A stretch of 64,000 nt of DNA from Diplosphaera chodatii. Its lineage: Eukaryota; Chlorophyta; Trebouxiophyceae; Prasiolales; Stichococcaceae. This document shows positions 48,301 to 61,000 of this stretch, piece by piece. The stretch spans positions 2,418,001 through 2,482,000 of the forward strand of contig JAALGY010000031.1 in NCBI GenBank assembly GCA_032358165.1. Reading direction: 5' to 3'. Position numbers and translations under genes: made by a program. The notes under the pieces were generated by a model. That model did not search any database. It was not told the DNA's origin and saw only the letters and a list, made by a program, of their open reading frames with translations. Positions within the stretch are counted from its first letter, which is position 1, and each line of letters opens with the position of its first letter.

Positions 48301-50121
48301 CACTGCCATCCAGGCCTCTCACCAGTATGACATTCGCTCCAATCACATGCTGTAGCGATGTGTACTGCACTTAAGCAGTGTTGAGTGTGATGGTAAACGC
48401 CGAGAGCTCGCCACATGATACAGGAGCAAGGCCTGGGCTGGGGTGGGCAGAGCACTGACAGCGGCACGCTCGTGGTGCATGACCAGCCAGCAGAGGTGCT
48501 CGGATAGCAGCCTGCTCAAGGACCTCAAGACGTCAGGAAGCATTCGCTGATGTCGTGCATCTGAAGACCAATGACAGGACCTCAGGCGCGCTCACGCCCT
48601 CTACTTTGGTGCGCAGGCCGCAGCGGCGTCGGACACCTTCAGGGAGGTGCCGGAGTTCCTCGACACCTTCCGGGAGCTGCCAGACCCGGCGCACCCACCA
48701 TCCAGCGGCCCTATGGGGCACCCAGCCCTTGAAGCCCGGGGTGGCGGCGCCGCAGGCAGCGGGGCCGCCCCAGCAGCAGCGGAGCCCTCCGACTACGAGG
48801 CAGCCCTGGCGTCAGCCCTGCGGGAAGCTGAAAGGTGTGCACGCCTCACGGAGCATGCACTGGCCAAGGCCCCTACTGCTGTGCCTCAGTACTCAGCTTC
48901 GACGGCAGACTGAGCGGCAGGCAGTTGATGTGCCACAGCAGTGCCAAAAAGCCGACCCCTACTTGCAGCGGGCATGCAAGTCCGGTGGAGGCGGCGATGC
49001 GGCGGCCCAGGCGGCGGCCGCCGCCGGAGCCATCGCCCCTGGACCGCGGGCGACCGCCAAGCACGCCCCAAGCAGCAGGGGGCCCAACAACAGGGGCATC
49101 CTTTCAGCCGTCGCCCGCCTGGTCGCAGGCCCGGCCGCCGGGGGCCCCAGGGCAGCCCCAGGGGCAGGGGGGCGAGGCAGTGCGGCCGGGGGACGCGCGT
49201 GCCGGGGTGCTGGCGCGGCTGCGGGGCCTGGCGGAGGGCGGCGCGGTGGTGCCGCTGCCCTTCCTGCGGGCGGCGGACCTGGGGCGGCCGGCCGCGCTGC
49301 TGAACGACCCGCGGGCCGCGTACCTGCCCCCCGACAAGGCGCACCTGCTCGGCAACCTGGTGCGCGCGCCCCGACAACATGGCTTGCTGTGGATGTTCAG
49401 AGGCACTTTGTCGGCAAGGCCGGCACTGGCTTTGGCTGTGCACTGCACTTTTCAAGACCCTCTGTGATGCAGCGTCACACGTAAGCCGGGGCCACTGCTC
49501 AGAGGCGTCAAGGGGGGTGCTGCCTCATGCGCAGAGGGCATTGATTGGTAACGGCTTGCTGACGGTCCTTGCTGCAACGCATGCAGCCGTACGGCACGGG
49601 CCGCCACGTGCTGCCGGGCGCCTGGCAGGCGGAGCTGGCGCGGCTTGCGGCGGAGGGCGGCGATGCAGGGGGGGCTGCAGCGGTCAGCACCGCCCCGGCG
49701 GCCGCTGCAGGGGCGGGTGCCGTGCCGCCAGCGGCGGCTGCGCCGCCTGAGGCTGCGGGCGCCTCGCCGAGTCCCGCCAGCCTGCTGCCCGAGCTGCAGC
49801 AGAAGGTGAGCAGCGGAGCGCCTGATGTCTCCCACCCACACGAAGCGCTGGCCAGCTGCGGAGCACTGTAGTCGAGCGGGCAACTTGCTGTGGAGGCCAG
49901 CATCCCTATGTCAGCGGCAGGCAACAGCATCCACGTCGCGTCCAGCTGGCTGTGCTCGGCTGCAGGCCGGGGCGTCGCCGGTGGCGGTGGGCCTGCTGCG
50001 CGCGCTGGCGTGGCACCGGCGGGCGGCGGCCGAGGCGCTGGTGCCGCCGCGGGAGCAGGCGCGGCTGGAGGGCGTCGCCGCGGACCTGGCGGAGACGCTG
50101 CGCACGCTGCTGCTGCTGTGA
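45378..50121 (+). CDS. STE20/Hippo-type (MST/MAP4K) protein kinase
   Basis: Fifteen exons join in phase: 45378-45777, 45890-45946, 46060-46223, 46354-46521, 46690-46866, 47024-47089, 47230-47343, 47522-47596, 47740-47820, 47976-48072, 48192-48292, 48617-48834, 48969-49359, 49587-49805 and 49966-50121, about 827 residues. The N-terminal about 135 residues are Ser/Pro/Gln-rich. The kinase domain reads [67 protein letters not shown] (STE20-group activation segment) and [13 protein letters not shown]. The tail is long and low complexity, with conserved-looking EFLDTFREL (about 48655), [12 protein letters not shown] (about 49250) and the end [11 protein letters not shown], like plant SIK1-type Hippo orthologues. 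Its likely role is in growth, polarity or cytokinesis signalling. The start is the first good in-frame ATG and may be longer. Confidence 0.9.
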
Positions 50122-51407
50122 CGCCCCCGCTGGCGGCGGGCGTCGCCGCGATGCCTGGTCTCTCATGACGTGCTGACCGGCCTCCAATGCTCGCTGGTCT
50201 GATTTGAGCCGAACAGGGACCACCTGCATGATGTTCTACCTGGATATGATGGCTGCCAGGCAGTTTGGTTGCCGTGAAGAAGCTGGGACGTCCCGCAAGT
50301 GCGGAGGACTTTCAAAGAATGTTGATGGCGCCAAGAAAGAAAGCACATAAAGCACAGGCGCCGATGCCGGGGCTGCAGGCATCATCGCTGGTGGCCCGTC
50401 ACTATTGTCCAGCTGGCCTGCTGGAAGCCGACCTTGATGTGCCCTTCTAAGCAGCGAGCCGACCGGCAGTGGTAGACATGGGGCAACATGCCCGCTTAGC
50501 TAAGCCATCGGAGCCGAGTGCAGCCTGGTCACATGATCAGAGCGACCTCGAGAGCGAGAGTCCCACCTCCGCTTTCCACCCCGCTCCGCACTGCAGAGCT
50601 CCTCACACAGCGGTTCCCCTCGCCGCGCAAACGCCCACGGCACCTGCACCTCAGCTACAAGGCGCGTCGCTGAACTACCGGTGCATCTGCTGCACGTTTG
50701 CTTACTTCCGACACGCACGCATGCACGCGCGCACTGAGTGTACTGGCGGGCTGCGCGACGCCCAGCGTCGCCCAGCGCCAGAATGCGGTGGCTGCAATTG
50801 TCAATAGTCAATTTGCACATGTCGTCGGCGACATTGTCGACACGGCACGTCAACCAATGCGCGGTTCCTCGGCTGAGCTGTTTGCCTGCTGGCACGAACA
50901 TCCGGCAAACTGCAGCTAGCAGCCATCTTTGAGCGCCGCTCAACGTCAGCAGTCGCGTGCAGTACGTTGCTTGAACTGTATGTGCAACATTCACGGCTGT
51001 TCAGCGGGTTATCCAGGAGGGCGAGTGGTCAAAACGCCGTCGACCGGAGTGTGGGTCAGACTCGACCAGACACTGCCTGGCCCCCGGCGTGTGTGCAAAC
51101 GCGCGCTCTCAGCACACTGTTTCAACATGCAAATAATACCTGTGTATGATTTTGATGTCATGTTGATACACGGTGTTAACGCGCTGCATGCTCACGCCCA
51201 CGCCCGCGCGCTCGTGCCGTGTGGGTTGGTGCAACACGCGTTCGGGCCCAGCACCTCCACTCGGGAGTTTTCCGCTGCTATAATTATCTGTCAAGGTGCA
51301 TGGCCTATGCTCCCCGTCTTGCGGCCAGGAAGCCGATGTACCGTGCATAGCATGGGAAGCGCATGTGACATGCTCTATCTGCAGGTTATCCGTCTGGCCA
51401 CGTCGCC
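50122..51407. other. intergenic, no gene seen
   Basis: About 1.29 kb lies between the STE20-like kinase and the secreted Cys-rich gene, both on the plus strand. It is one of the largest gene-free stretches here. Open frames on both strands lack motifs and good splice context. A small lineage-specific gene or RNA cannot be excluded. Confidence 0.45.
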
Positions 51408-54095
51408 ATGGGGCGCGCAGTGCTGCGGTCCTTCCTTGGCCTGGCGATCGTGCTGACGATGGCGGCCGCCGTCGCCGCGGCGGCGTCCCGAGAGGAGCCT
51501 ACTACCACGCAATCTGAGGATTTGGCAGTGGTGAGCCTGTCTCCTACCAACATCATCAAACCTCTGTTCCGGCAAAGGCAGCCGCAAATCAGCTGAGTCT
51601 AGGCATCTGTGGCGCATGTGCACGATGTAGGCTGCGCGCACGCGCTTGTCTTTCACGGCACCAGCTGTGCATGCGCTGTACCGTCCGTTGGCTGCCTCGT
51701 CGTCAGGTGGCCGCAGTGGTACCTCAGACTCAGCATGCGGTCTGCCTGCGCTCGAATAATGCATGATCGCTCGCTTGTAAGGATTTGAACGTATCACACA
51801 CGCACTGGTGCGAACTGATGAGCAGGGGGCGGCGCGGGCAATTTTGCAGGCCACATGTTGGGCCTCTATCTCCGAAGATGAAGGCTTGCTTGATGCTGCA
51901 GGTATTTAATTTGATATTCACTTGTGTACACGTAGGTCGCTAATGAGGGCCGCGCCCTAAAAGCATGCCGGTCGGGTTATGGCCTTTACCGCGGCAAGTG
52001 CTACTGCAAGCCCGGGTGCGTGAGCCCGCAAGCCACGGCTGCACTGCTGTTGCTCGCGCCAGATGTGGCATGCATGGGCAGGCGCAAACTTCGTCATTGT
52101 GGCGTGCAGGTATGGCTACAACTCGGGGAGGCGCACCTGCAACTACTGCCCGGTAGGCGCACTCTGCTGCTCTGTGCTCCACAGCTGCACTGCAAATCTG
52201 ATGCATGTAGCTGCGGCAGAGTCAAGGTTGCCATGAAGTTTCTGCACCTGCGGCATTGCACACGCAAGCAGCATGTCTGTACCGAGCATCTTGCGGTCTC
52301 GGCCTGCTCAGTGAAGTGTGACGCTGTGTGCTCCGCAGTCCGGCTACTACAAGCCAGGGTACAACTTCAACAAGTGCCTGAAGTGCCGCTCAGACTACCT
52401 CGTGGACGACCCGACCCGCAGCAAGTGCCAGCGTGAGGCTCAGCATGCTGCCGGCACTGGCACTATCAAAAGGATGACAGACCCCAATGGGCCCGCCACT
52501 TATCACGTCATGCGTGCTGAGCTGCGTGCATTCTGCGTCGTGCAGCTTACTGCAAGAGGACCAACGATTTCAGCACTACATACTGGAAGGGCTATGTGGC
52601 CGGTAAGGACAAAACAAGTCCCATCAGCCATAAGCGCCAAGTGCAATGTCAATATGGCATCTCAAATGTGCGTTTGGCTCTGCATGAGCTCCTCACGTAA
52701 GTAGCTGTACAGCATGTGATTTCGTTGACATCCGCTGCAGTTGCGTACCCCACCTACTACTATGACTGGAACGGCTCTGGTGAGCGCCAGTGCACATGCT
52801 GCCTGGCTCATGGGCGCAATGTACATGTAGCTGGCAGGTCTGCAGCATGTTGGATCTGAGCATGACGCAGATGCCATGACGCTGACGTGGTTCATCCGGT
52901 GCTGCAGGCCCGAAGAATTACAATAGCTACACTTCTGCCGCTGAGGTGAGCCTCCCCTAGGCAGACCGTGCTTGTGCGTACTGGCCCAACATGGCACAGT
53001 CTCTGATGGTGCCACTAGCGACAGCCGGACATGAGGCCTGCCTGCATATGTCATGCGTTTCAGATGTCCCCAGCTACGAAACCTAGATCGAAGGCGTCGC
53101 TCCTGTCCAGCTGTGAACCAGCACCATGCATGCTGTTGCACAGGTCTGCGAGTCCCTGAGGAAGGAGGGGTACGCCAACTATGTGCCGGCAATCATCCGG
53201 AGCTCCGACCGCAACACCGTCAGCTTCCTGGCCCGCTTCCACTTCAAGTGTTACCCGAGGGGCTACTACTACTGGGCTTGGAAGTCCTGGAACGACAACT
53301 CGCTCAACGGTTTTGGCCAGTGCGACCGCTGCAGCATCTCCAATGGCGATGGCAAGCAGTACAGCGGCAGCAGGTCAGCACCCCTCTGCCCTCAACAACC
53401 CTGGTCATGAAGCACCTGCGTGTTTGCATGACGATCGAGTTCTCCGCAACATGTGTCCCAGAGATTGGGGCAACATCCCCAGCACATGTCAGTAGGCGGT
53501 GTACAGCTGCTCTTTAGCAACTCGGCCACGACTAATGCCTAATAGAAAACGACCTTTTCTCTCCTCGGCGCAGGTGCTTCCCGCAGGGTGGCTCCTCGTG
53601 GAAGTACCCGGTCATCTGCTCCAAGGGGTGAGCCTGCCCGGCTCTCAGCTGTCAGATGTGGCTCTCAGACTGCGTGATGAGCGGAAGATGTCCCTGTGGA
53701 GCATCTTTGCATGCCTGCATCAATGTCGGCCAATGCTGGCTTAAGCCCAACTCTAGCCTGCTGCCTGAACACTTAATGGCAATGCATATCATGCCGACGA
53801 CTTCGGGGGCCATGGCTGCAGGTGCGACAAGTGGTGCCGCTCCTGCAAGAACGGCAACTGCGATGACTGTGAGCCGGGATACACGCCGAACAAATTTGGT
53901 GAGCATTGGAGTCTTTGCCATGCTGCGCCCTCTTCAAACCCTTGTGTGTACTTGCATCTGATAATATTCAAATTTCCGGGGTCTGCAATAAAGGACGACG
54001 GTGCCTGAGCTCTCGAACACTCTCCCTGACCCACTGCTTTGTTGAGCGCAGGTGACTGCGTCAGGGACTTTTCGCCCTTCCAGGAGGACAAGTGA
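51408..54095 (+). CDS. secreted Cys/Tyr-rich protein, unknown family
   Basis: Eleven exons join in phase: 51408-51530, 51936-52015, 52110-52152, 52339-52432, 52546-52602, 52741-52779, 52908-52945, 53144-53373, 53574-53627, 53822-53898 and 54052-54095, about 292 residues. The ATG at 51408 gives MGRAVLRSFLGLAIVLTMAA, a signal peptide with likely cleavage after AVAAAA. Then come Cys-rich modules: KACRSGYGLYRGKCYCKPG, YGYNSGRRTCNYCP and SGYYKPGYNFNKCLKCRSDY. The middle has aromatic clusters YPTYYYDWNGSG and CYPRGYYYWAWKSWND, with QCDRCS. The end is CDKWCRSCKNGNCDDCEPGY, similar in spacing to furin-like or growth-factor-receptor Cys repeats. It is probably extracellular or in the cell wall, disulfide-bonded. 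No catalytic motif is seen. I do not recognise the whole protein. Confidence 0.78.
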
Positions 54096-54800
54096 GCGTG
54101 CCGCGCCAGCGGGTCGGTTTACAAGACGCAAGCAATTGGGTGCCAGTACTGACCCAGCTGCGGCACGGCGAGTGCTAGTGGCTGGTGGCGCGGTGGGCGG
54201 GCTGGGCCCTATCAAGAATGACGATGGGTGCATGCGCGCTGGCGCTGCACACTGGGACGATACTTGATGCTGGCATAGCGACGTGACATGGTCAACGTGA
54301 ACACAGCGACGGACCACGCTGTCAAGCTGGGAGACAAAGAAGTCGGGCTCGCTGCTGGAGTCTTTTGAGCAGATGAAGTGTTATGTGTTCCTGAAGCACA
54401 CCAGCATTCAACGTTGCAATAGGCAGCAACGCAATTGCGCTGTTGTTTGATCACCTCGCCCATGGCTGACCCATCACTCAAACATACGTTTCCATGCATG
54501 CATGTGCATTTCAGTTTTGGCTAGGCTCACATGGGGCGAAGCCTTGTAATTGCTGATGTTTCTACGGTCAGGCAGCCGCAAGCTCCTCCTTCAATGTACG
54601 GCGTACCCATTCATCAATGCTGTCTCACAACATGCGGCCCCCTGCAGCAGCCCATGTGGGCATCAATAGGCTGATATCCCTGTTGGTGAGGTTAGCGACA
54701 CAGCACTACAGCAGCAGACGATGCATGTGAACTGGGCAATGATCCAGCAGCGCACACACGGTGGTCTGGCACCGTGCACTGATTTCGTGTTCACCTGCCT
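54096..54800. other. convergent 3' intergenic region
   Basis: About 705 bases lie between the stop of the secreted Cys-rich gene (+) and the stop of the CbbY-like gene (-). No gene is seen. Confidence 0.45.
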
Positions 54801-57384
54801 CTACCGACTGAGGGTGGCGGACTCGTTCTGCACGTCCACTGCTGGCTCAGCGTCGCCCCCGCCCCCGCCCGTACGGTTGCCATCCGCATCCACCGGGTAG
54901 GGCGCATTCAACCAGAAGCTGCCTGCACATCCGGCACAGATTTTGCTGTACCTGGATCGTCCACTGGATGGTGGACTGCCAAATCAAGCTGGCCGCCTCC
55001 TCCTGGACAAAATGAGGCACTGCTGATGTATCGTGCCAACACCTGTGCAGAGCAAGGCTGTGCGAAACAACTGCCAGGGCTGCACTCCAACAGCTGCACG
55101 TGTAGGCGTGCTTGCGCATCTCTCTGTTTCGCCGAGCACCTGGCGTCGTGAGGTCCTGCAGCGAGAAGCGCTCGTCGCCGGCCTCACCGATGCAGTCGAA
55201 CACAGCGTCCGCGAGAGTGAAGTCTTCCTCCGCTGTGTAGCTGCTCTGCGTCACGACACACCTGCGCACCGGCGGCTTCGTCCGCTCAGGCGCTGCGGAC
55301 ATCTGGAGGCAGTTTACCAGTGGAGCTGAAGGCATTCATGACGCACCTTCAAAGTGTGGCTGCATCCCGACCTTTCCCCCTATCCACATCGGCAGAGCAC
55401 GTGCAGACGCCCTGCGGGCAGCACTCGCGCTTGCAGTCATGGGTGGAGGGGGAAGCCCAGGCTCTCACCTCATGCCAGCAGCGCGCGCGGCGCGCACGCC
55501 GATGTGGCTGTCCTCGATGACCACACACCTGTGCCAGCGCATTCAGAGCCTATTCATTGCGAGGTCCAGTACGAATTCTCTGCTGCAAGTCGCTCCAGTA
55601 GGCTGGCAGCTGTCCTGATGGCATGTTGCAGGCCGCTGCAGTTGGAGGCCTTGGGGCGCATCTCGAGAGCATTGCCCGCTGGGACGTTTGGAACGGCAAT
55701 GGGCACCACTTCCCTTCCTTGTGCTGCTCAGCTGTCTCCTCACCAACGTTTGGCTAGAACTCTGACGCCTGATCAAGACATAAGGCTCGAACCCTTGAAC
55801 ACCCACCTGGCGGGGTCAACACCCAGCTCCTGGGCCGCCAGCAGGTAGATCGCGGGGTCCGGCTTCTTGGCGGGCACCATGTCGCCGGCGAACACGCGCA
55901 TCTGCTTGGACACCTCCGCGCCCAGCAGCACGTCCACGATCGCCTGCACCGCGCGCTCATTGGAGGTGGAGCACACCGCCACCCGCACCCCCGCGCCGAT
56001 CGCCTCGCCTGCCGCAGCGCAGGGGGCGGCCGTCAGGAAATGGACCAGGGCGTGTGCGGGTGGCGCTCTCTCGCGGGTTGCCGTGTGGACGTCTTGGGGC
56101 ATCGGGTGCAGGATGCGGTGCAGGGTTTCAGGGTCCGGGCGCACGGACGAGGCGCTGCACGCCGGGCCGCAGCGGCATCGTGCCGCGCTGCACCAGGTCC
56201 ATGAAGATGTCCGTCTTCAGCCGGTGCAGCTCCGCCACCAGCGCCCTGCGCTCCCCCTCGTCCTGCGCACGCGCACACCCCTCGTCTGAGGTATGCAGGC
56301 TGCCGTGCCGACGCTGCCGTCAGCGCCTCACGCCGCCGTGTATCGCTGTGCAAGAGCTCCTCGAGCAGACAGCAGCCTAAGGCAGAGAACCACGCTGATG
56401 CGGTGAAGGCGCCAAAGCAATGGCAGCAAACCGACCAAGAGAGCAGCTGGTAGCGACGCTAGAGGGGTCAGGATTGGACACACTGCTGTGCAGAGCAGCA
56501 GGCACCTTCATGGACTTGAAGGGCTCCTGGTCCTCCACCTCCTGCAATGCAATGAGGTCGATGATGTCATCACCAGTGGCAAGGCACTGTTGCAGAGCCT
56601 CACATGGCGGAAGCCACGCCACACGCCAGGTTGGTGCCCGCACTGCACTGCCAGCTCTGCACGGCGCGCACTGAGCGTGGTGCTGGGCACCTTGAAGTAG
56701 CGCGTCATGCGCTCCTTCCCGCCCCCCGTCGTCAGCAGCTCGCCGTACTTCTCCACGCTCCACTCGTGGGGCAGCCCTGCGGTGGGCAGGGGAGGCGACG
56801 GTCGCTTCGTGCAGCCACCGGTGCAACAGTCGCCCACTGATGGTGCTGGAAGCAAGGCCGCAGAGGGGCCAGCCGGAGACACCCCAGTCCTCGCCTTTCT
56901 GCTTGAAGGCCTCGTTGAAGGCGACCCGGTGGCCGTCGCGCTCGGTGTCGCACAGCACGCCGTCGCAGTCCCACAGCAGCGCCTGCGGGAGTGACATGTT
57001 GCCGGTTGCCAGGTTGCCGGCCAGAACAGATGCCCGGAGAAGTGGGTGTGTGGTATCGCCAGGGCAACTGCGATGTGCAGACGCACACCATGCAGCCGGG
57101 GCCATGGCCGTGCCTGCCATGCCGTCCCGATCCATGCAGCTGCCTGACCGCTCAACGACACATGAGCAAGGCACCGGGGCACGAGGTGCAGCCTGGCCAG
57201 CCAGTACCTCGGGCTCATCGAAGTTGCGCAGGCTGTAGACCACCGCCGCACGCACGCGGGCCAGTCGCTGCTTCTTGTTCTGCAGGTGAGGCGACCGTCG
57301 CTGCCGCTGCAAACGGGATGCTCCACAAACGTTCACTCTGCGCTGCACTTGAAGAGCTGTCGAGGGGGTGCATGATGTAGCCAT
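54801..57384 (-). CDS. CbbY-like chloroplast HAD phosphatase (xylulose-1,5-bisphosphate type)
   Basis: Nine exons join in phase: 57384-57208, 56982-56883, 56776-56691, 56541-56506, 56262-56145, 56008-55807, 55528-55469, 55261-55140 and 54922-54801, about 340 residues. The first about 60 residues are Ser/Arg/Gln-rich, a likely chloroplast transit peptide. HAD motif I is LLWDCDGVLCDTE (DxDGV, nucleophile Asp). The cap helix has GHRVAFNEAFK and YGELLTTGGGKERM. Motif II is VAVCSTSNE, motif III is VPAKKPDPAIY, and motif IV is CVVIEDSHIGVRAARAAGM. The end reads VTQSSYTAEEDF and ADAVFDCIG. These match plant CbbY, which removes the Rubisco inhibitor xylulose-1,5-bisphosphate. A C-terminal extension of about 40 residues beginning SFWLNAPYPVD is used here; an alternative acceptor four bases later would instead stop after three residues. 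Confidence 0.92.
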
Positions 57385-58057
57385 CGCTGTGATGTGGCTG
57401 CATGCATGGCTGCGCCCCGTAGCAGTGCAGGGAGCGAAGCGCAGCGATGTGCGATCAGCCAGGGCTTGCATACCGAGGATCTGCACACCAGTGTTGATAC
57501 AGACCAGTGCCTACTGCTCTGCTGGAGACTGGATGAGCTTGATGTGTGAGCTGGTCGTCCAGATCACTAGTTGGAAGGTTGGCTAGACCTGCACACAAGC
57601 CACACTTGCTCCCCCGACAATGGAGCACTGTTGCGTATTGTGACCTTAATCAACAGCGATTAAAGCTGGTCAATGCACTCGATCTCAGTGGCTCAAGGCA
57701 CCGCATCCCGAGCCTCTGTGTGCTGGCTATACGGGCAAGTACCGCTAAAGTCCCCAGGGCAGCGTCCCGCGCTCCCGCCAAGGGCAGAAGGCCTCCCGCC
57801 ACGCACTGTAAGACAGTACATGGCGGGCATGTCCGGGCATATGGACGCATGAGCGAGCATCGAAGGGGCCTGTCATCGACAGCATCACTGCAGTACACAG
57901 ATTGAGCTGGGAGGAGCGAGCAACGATACTGGTTGTGACTGTCACCCTGCCCAAAAGGCATACTCGGAGAAACCTGACAGCACGGGACACCGTCACTCCG
58001 CAGCAGCGGCAGCAGCGCGGTGTGCAGCAAGACAATCCAAGCCGACTCCCGACTCCC
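57385..58057. promoter_or_regulatory. divergent intergenic region between CbbY and SBP-box genes
   Basis: About 670 bases lie between two divergent start codons. No exon is recognised. It likely holds both promoters and 5' UTRs. Confidence 0.4.
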
Positions 58058-61000
58058 ATGCCCGCGGTGATGGAGCAGCGGCAGGCGTTGCAGCCAGCGT
58101 TGGGCTCCTACATGTCAGGTGACGACCGGGCACAGGACACGCAGCAGCGCCTCAGCCCAGCGGACGCCAAGCCCAAGAAGTCCTACGCTCGGTCCAGCAA
58201 ACGGGGAGGAGCGCCGGTGTTTTGCCAGGCAAGTCGCTTGCTGCCATTGGAGGCGTGTTGACCTGTCCGATACCCGGCTGCCGGGCCGCTGAGAGCGAAC
58301 CGGGGCCCGGCCCGCCCGCCAGTGCATCAAGAATGGAGGCTGTAAGCGGGAGCAGATGTGGTACGCAAGCGCTGAGGTGGCGTTGACCCGCGCCCGTGAC
58401 TGTTGAAGTACGTCGCTGCGCTAGGGACGTCAGCGGCAGCCCAGCAGCGGCCAACGCCCGTACCACTTGTGTACGCTGTAACGTGCGTAGGCAGTAGTAG
58501 CTGACTGCGGCCGGTCGCGGCGGGTTGGGCGGTAAGGCCCCGCTGCCCGCCCTGGGAGAGAGGTCCCGGTACTACACTGACTTCCAGGCGCAGCTGGTTA
58601 TCACTTTCCCATAACATCGGTTGCGCCGCCAACACCCGATACGCCCGTCGCAGCGCCGCGCCCCAGCTGGCTGCTTGGCTGCTGCCTGCGCAGTGCTTAG
58701 GCTTGCTGACATCAGGCGGCAACCTTGCCGCCCTGGGCGTTGCCCGGACGAGTTAGTCAGATCGCAGTGTTGATCAGTGCTCACTGGCCGGCCGCCCTGC
58801 CATGCTGCGCGCCTGACTGCCAGTAGCTGGCGCCTGGGCGCCTGCCCGCCATGTCGGGCGGCCGCGGCGGCCAGGGGCAGGCCCGCATCCTGTGCAAGGT
58901 CGGGTGTCGCCGAACGTGTCTGACAGCCTTGGTGGCGCTGCAGCTGGCCACACAGCACCGCAACATGTCTGCTCGCCTGATGGCGGCGCTGCCGGGGCCT
59001 GGGCGGGCTGTGGCGCTGCAGCCTGCCCACCGTCTGTGGTTTCACACCAAGCCTGCACGATGCTTGGCTGCCAAGCGACCCTGCTCACACTGCTCTCATT
59101 GGCGCAGGTGGAGGGCTGCGGCCGAGATCTGGCGGAGGAGAAGGACTACTACCGGCGCTACAAGGTGTGCCAGGCGCACGCCAGCGACCCGTGCGTTGTG
59201 GTGCGCGGCTCGCAGCAGCGCTTCTGCCAGCAGTGCGGCACCTTCCACGCCGTCTCCGAGTTCGACCTGGACAAGCGGTGGGCGCCTCGCGGTCCGGCCG
59301 CTGCATGGCTCCTCACAGTCTGCGCCTGTCTTTGACCTGCTGGTTTGGCGCTGCAGCCACCAGCAGGGTTCGGCGCAAGCAGAGTACTGACGAATTCAGC
59401 AGTCCTTGCCCAGTCACACACACCTGGATGCGTTGCAGAGCATGATTGCTGTGACCCTTTGTGGTCTGCACGCTGAGCGCATGGGCCTCAGTCTGTTGCC
59501 GACATCTCATGCCGCAGGAGCTGCCGCCATGCACTGTCGCTGCACAACATCAAGCGCCGGAAGCGTGCGCCCGACGGCGGCGCGGGCAGCGGCGGCGCGG
59601 CAGGCGGCGGGTCGCAGAGGCGGAGGTCTGCGTACAACGCGGCCGGCGGCGACCCGGCGGCTGGCAAGGTGGACGGCGACGGCAGGTGTGCTGCACCATG
59701 GCTGCGGTTTTGAACACTTCACGTGGAAGTCTGCCAAGAGGACACATGCGCACATTCCGCCGTCACACATGTTTATGATTCTACTTACCCTCTGTGCCTC
59801 AGCTAAGAGCTGCCTCACATCACTGCTCGGTCTCACAGCCTTGGGCAGGTTTGGTTCGATGTCACAACTGAGACACGAACTCCCTGCCTTCCTGATGCAG
59901 CATTGACGACCCACGGCTCGACGCGGCGGCACGGTTCGAGGCTGTGGCCGCCGCCCTGCGCCGTGGCGAGGGCCTGCACGGGCTGCTGCCCCAGGGTGCA
60001 GCGGGCGCAGGTGCTGATCTGGACAGGCTGCGGTGTTCCGAGATGTACACGTCAGGGCAGCACCGGCGGACAGCAGACTGGCACAGCATCTGCTGGTCTC
60101 AAGCTGTGCGCTCAGTTCTAGCGCTCCTGCTGCCACATTGTAGCTGTGCAGATGCCGAGTCCGCACTGACACGGGCGACACTGCTGCTGCCCAGGTGCGT
60201 ACCCGCACACGAGCCTGGGGACCAGCAGCCTGCCGCCAAGGTGGCGGGTTCCCGCCCTGGAGCGTGCGTCTGGCAGCTCTGGCGGCAGCGGCGATGCCAC
60301 GCTGTTCCGCTCCGTCAGGTGCGTTCTGCCGATGTTGTGGATGTTGGCTAGATGTGCTGCAAAGGTGTGCAAATGTCTGCATCGATGAATGCTGCCTCTG
60401 TCTGCCTGCTGTGCCCCCAAGGTCGTGTGGCGCATGCAGCGCTACTGTGCGGTGCTGAGCTCAGCGCCATGTCCTGCAGTGATGAGCCCGCTGACGCACG
60501 GGCGGCAGCCGCTGCAGCAGTCGCCGCCGGGTTCCTGCCTCCCTCGGCGCTGCCGCCAGGATACAAGTGTGCCTCACCTCCATTCCTGTACTCATCCACT
60601 GCATGCTCTTGGTGTAGACTGCACATCCATGTGCATGTAGTATACTCACTCTGGATCCGCCGTGCGCTGCAGCGGCGGGACTGCGCAGTACCCGGCAAAC
60701 AGGCTGCTGACCGCCTCCGCCCCGCAGCAGACCATGGCGGAGCTGATGGCGGAGATCGCCGCCAACGAGTATGCCGCCAGCGGCGGCGGCAACCCCCTTG
60801 TGCAGCGTGCAGCGCAGGTGGCGCACCTGCCATGCTGGCTTCCTGCTCACGCTGCTCCTGGCACCAAACTTTACATGCAGATGTCATACTGATGAGCCAT
60901 TTTGCTTGGAAGTCTGCTTCCTGCTTGTCAGCTCATCAAACAACACCGGATTGTGACTCGTTTGCACCCCTTCCAGCAGGTGGCAGCTGCAGCCGCAGCT

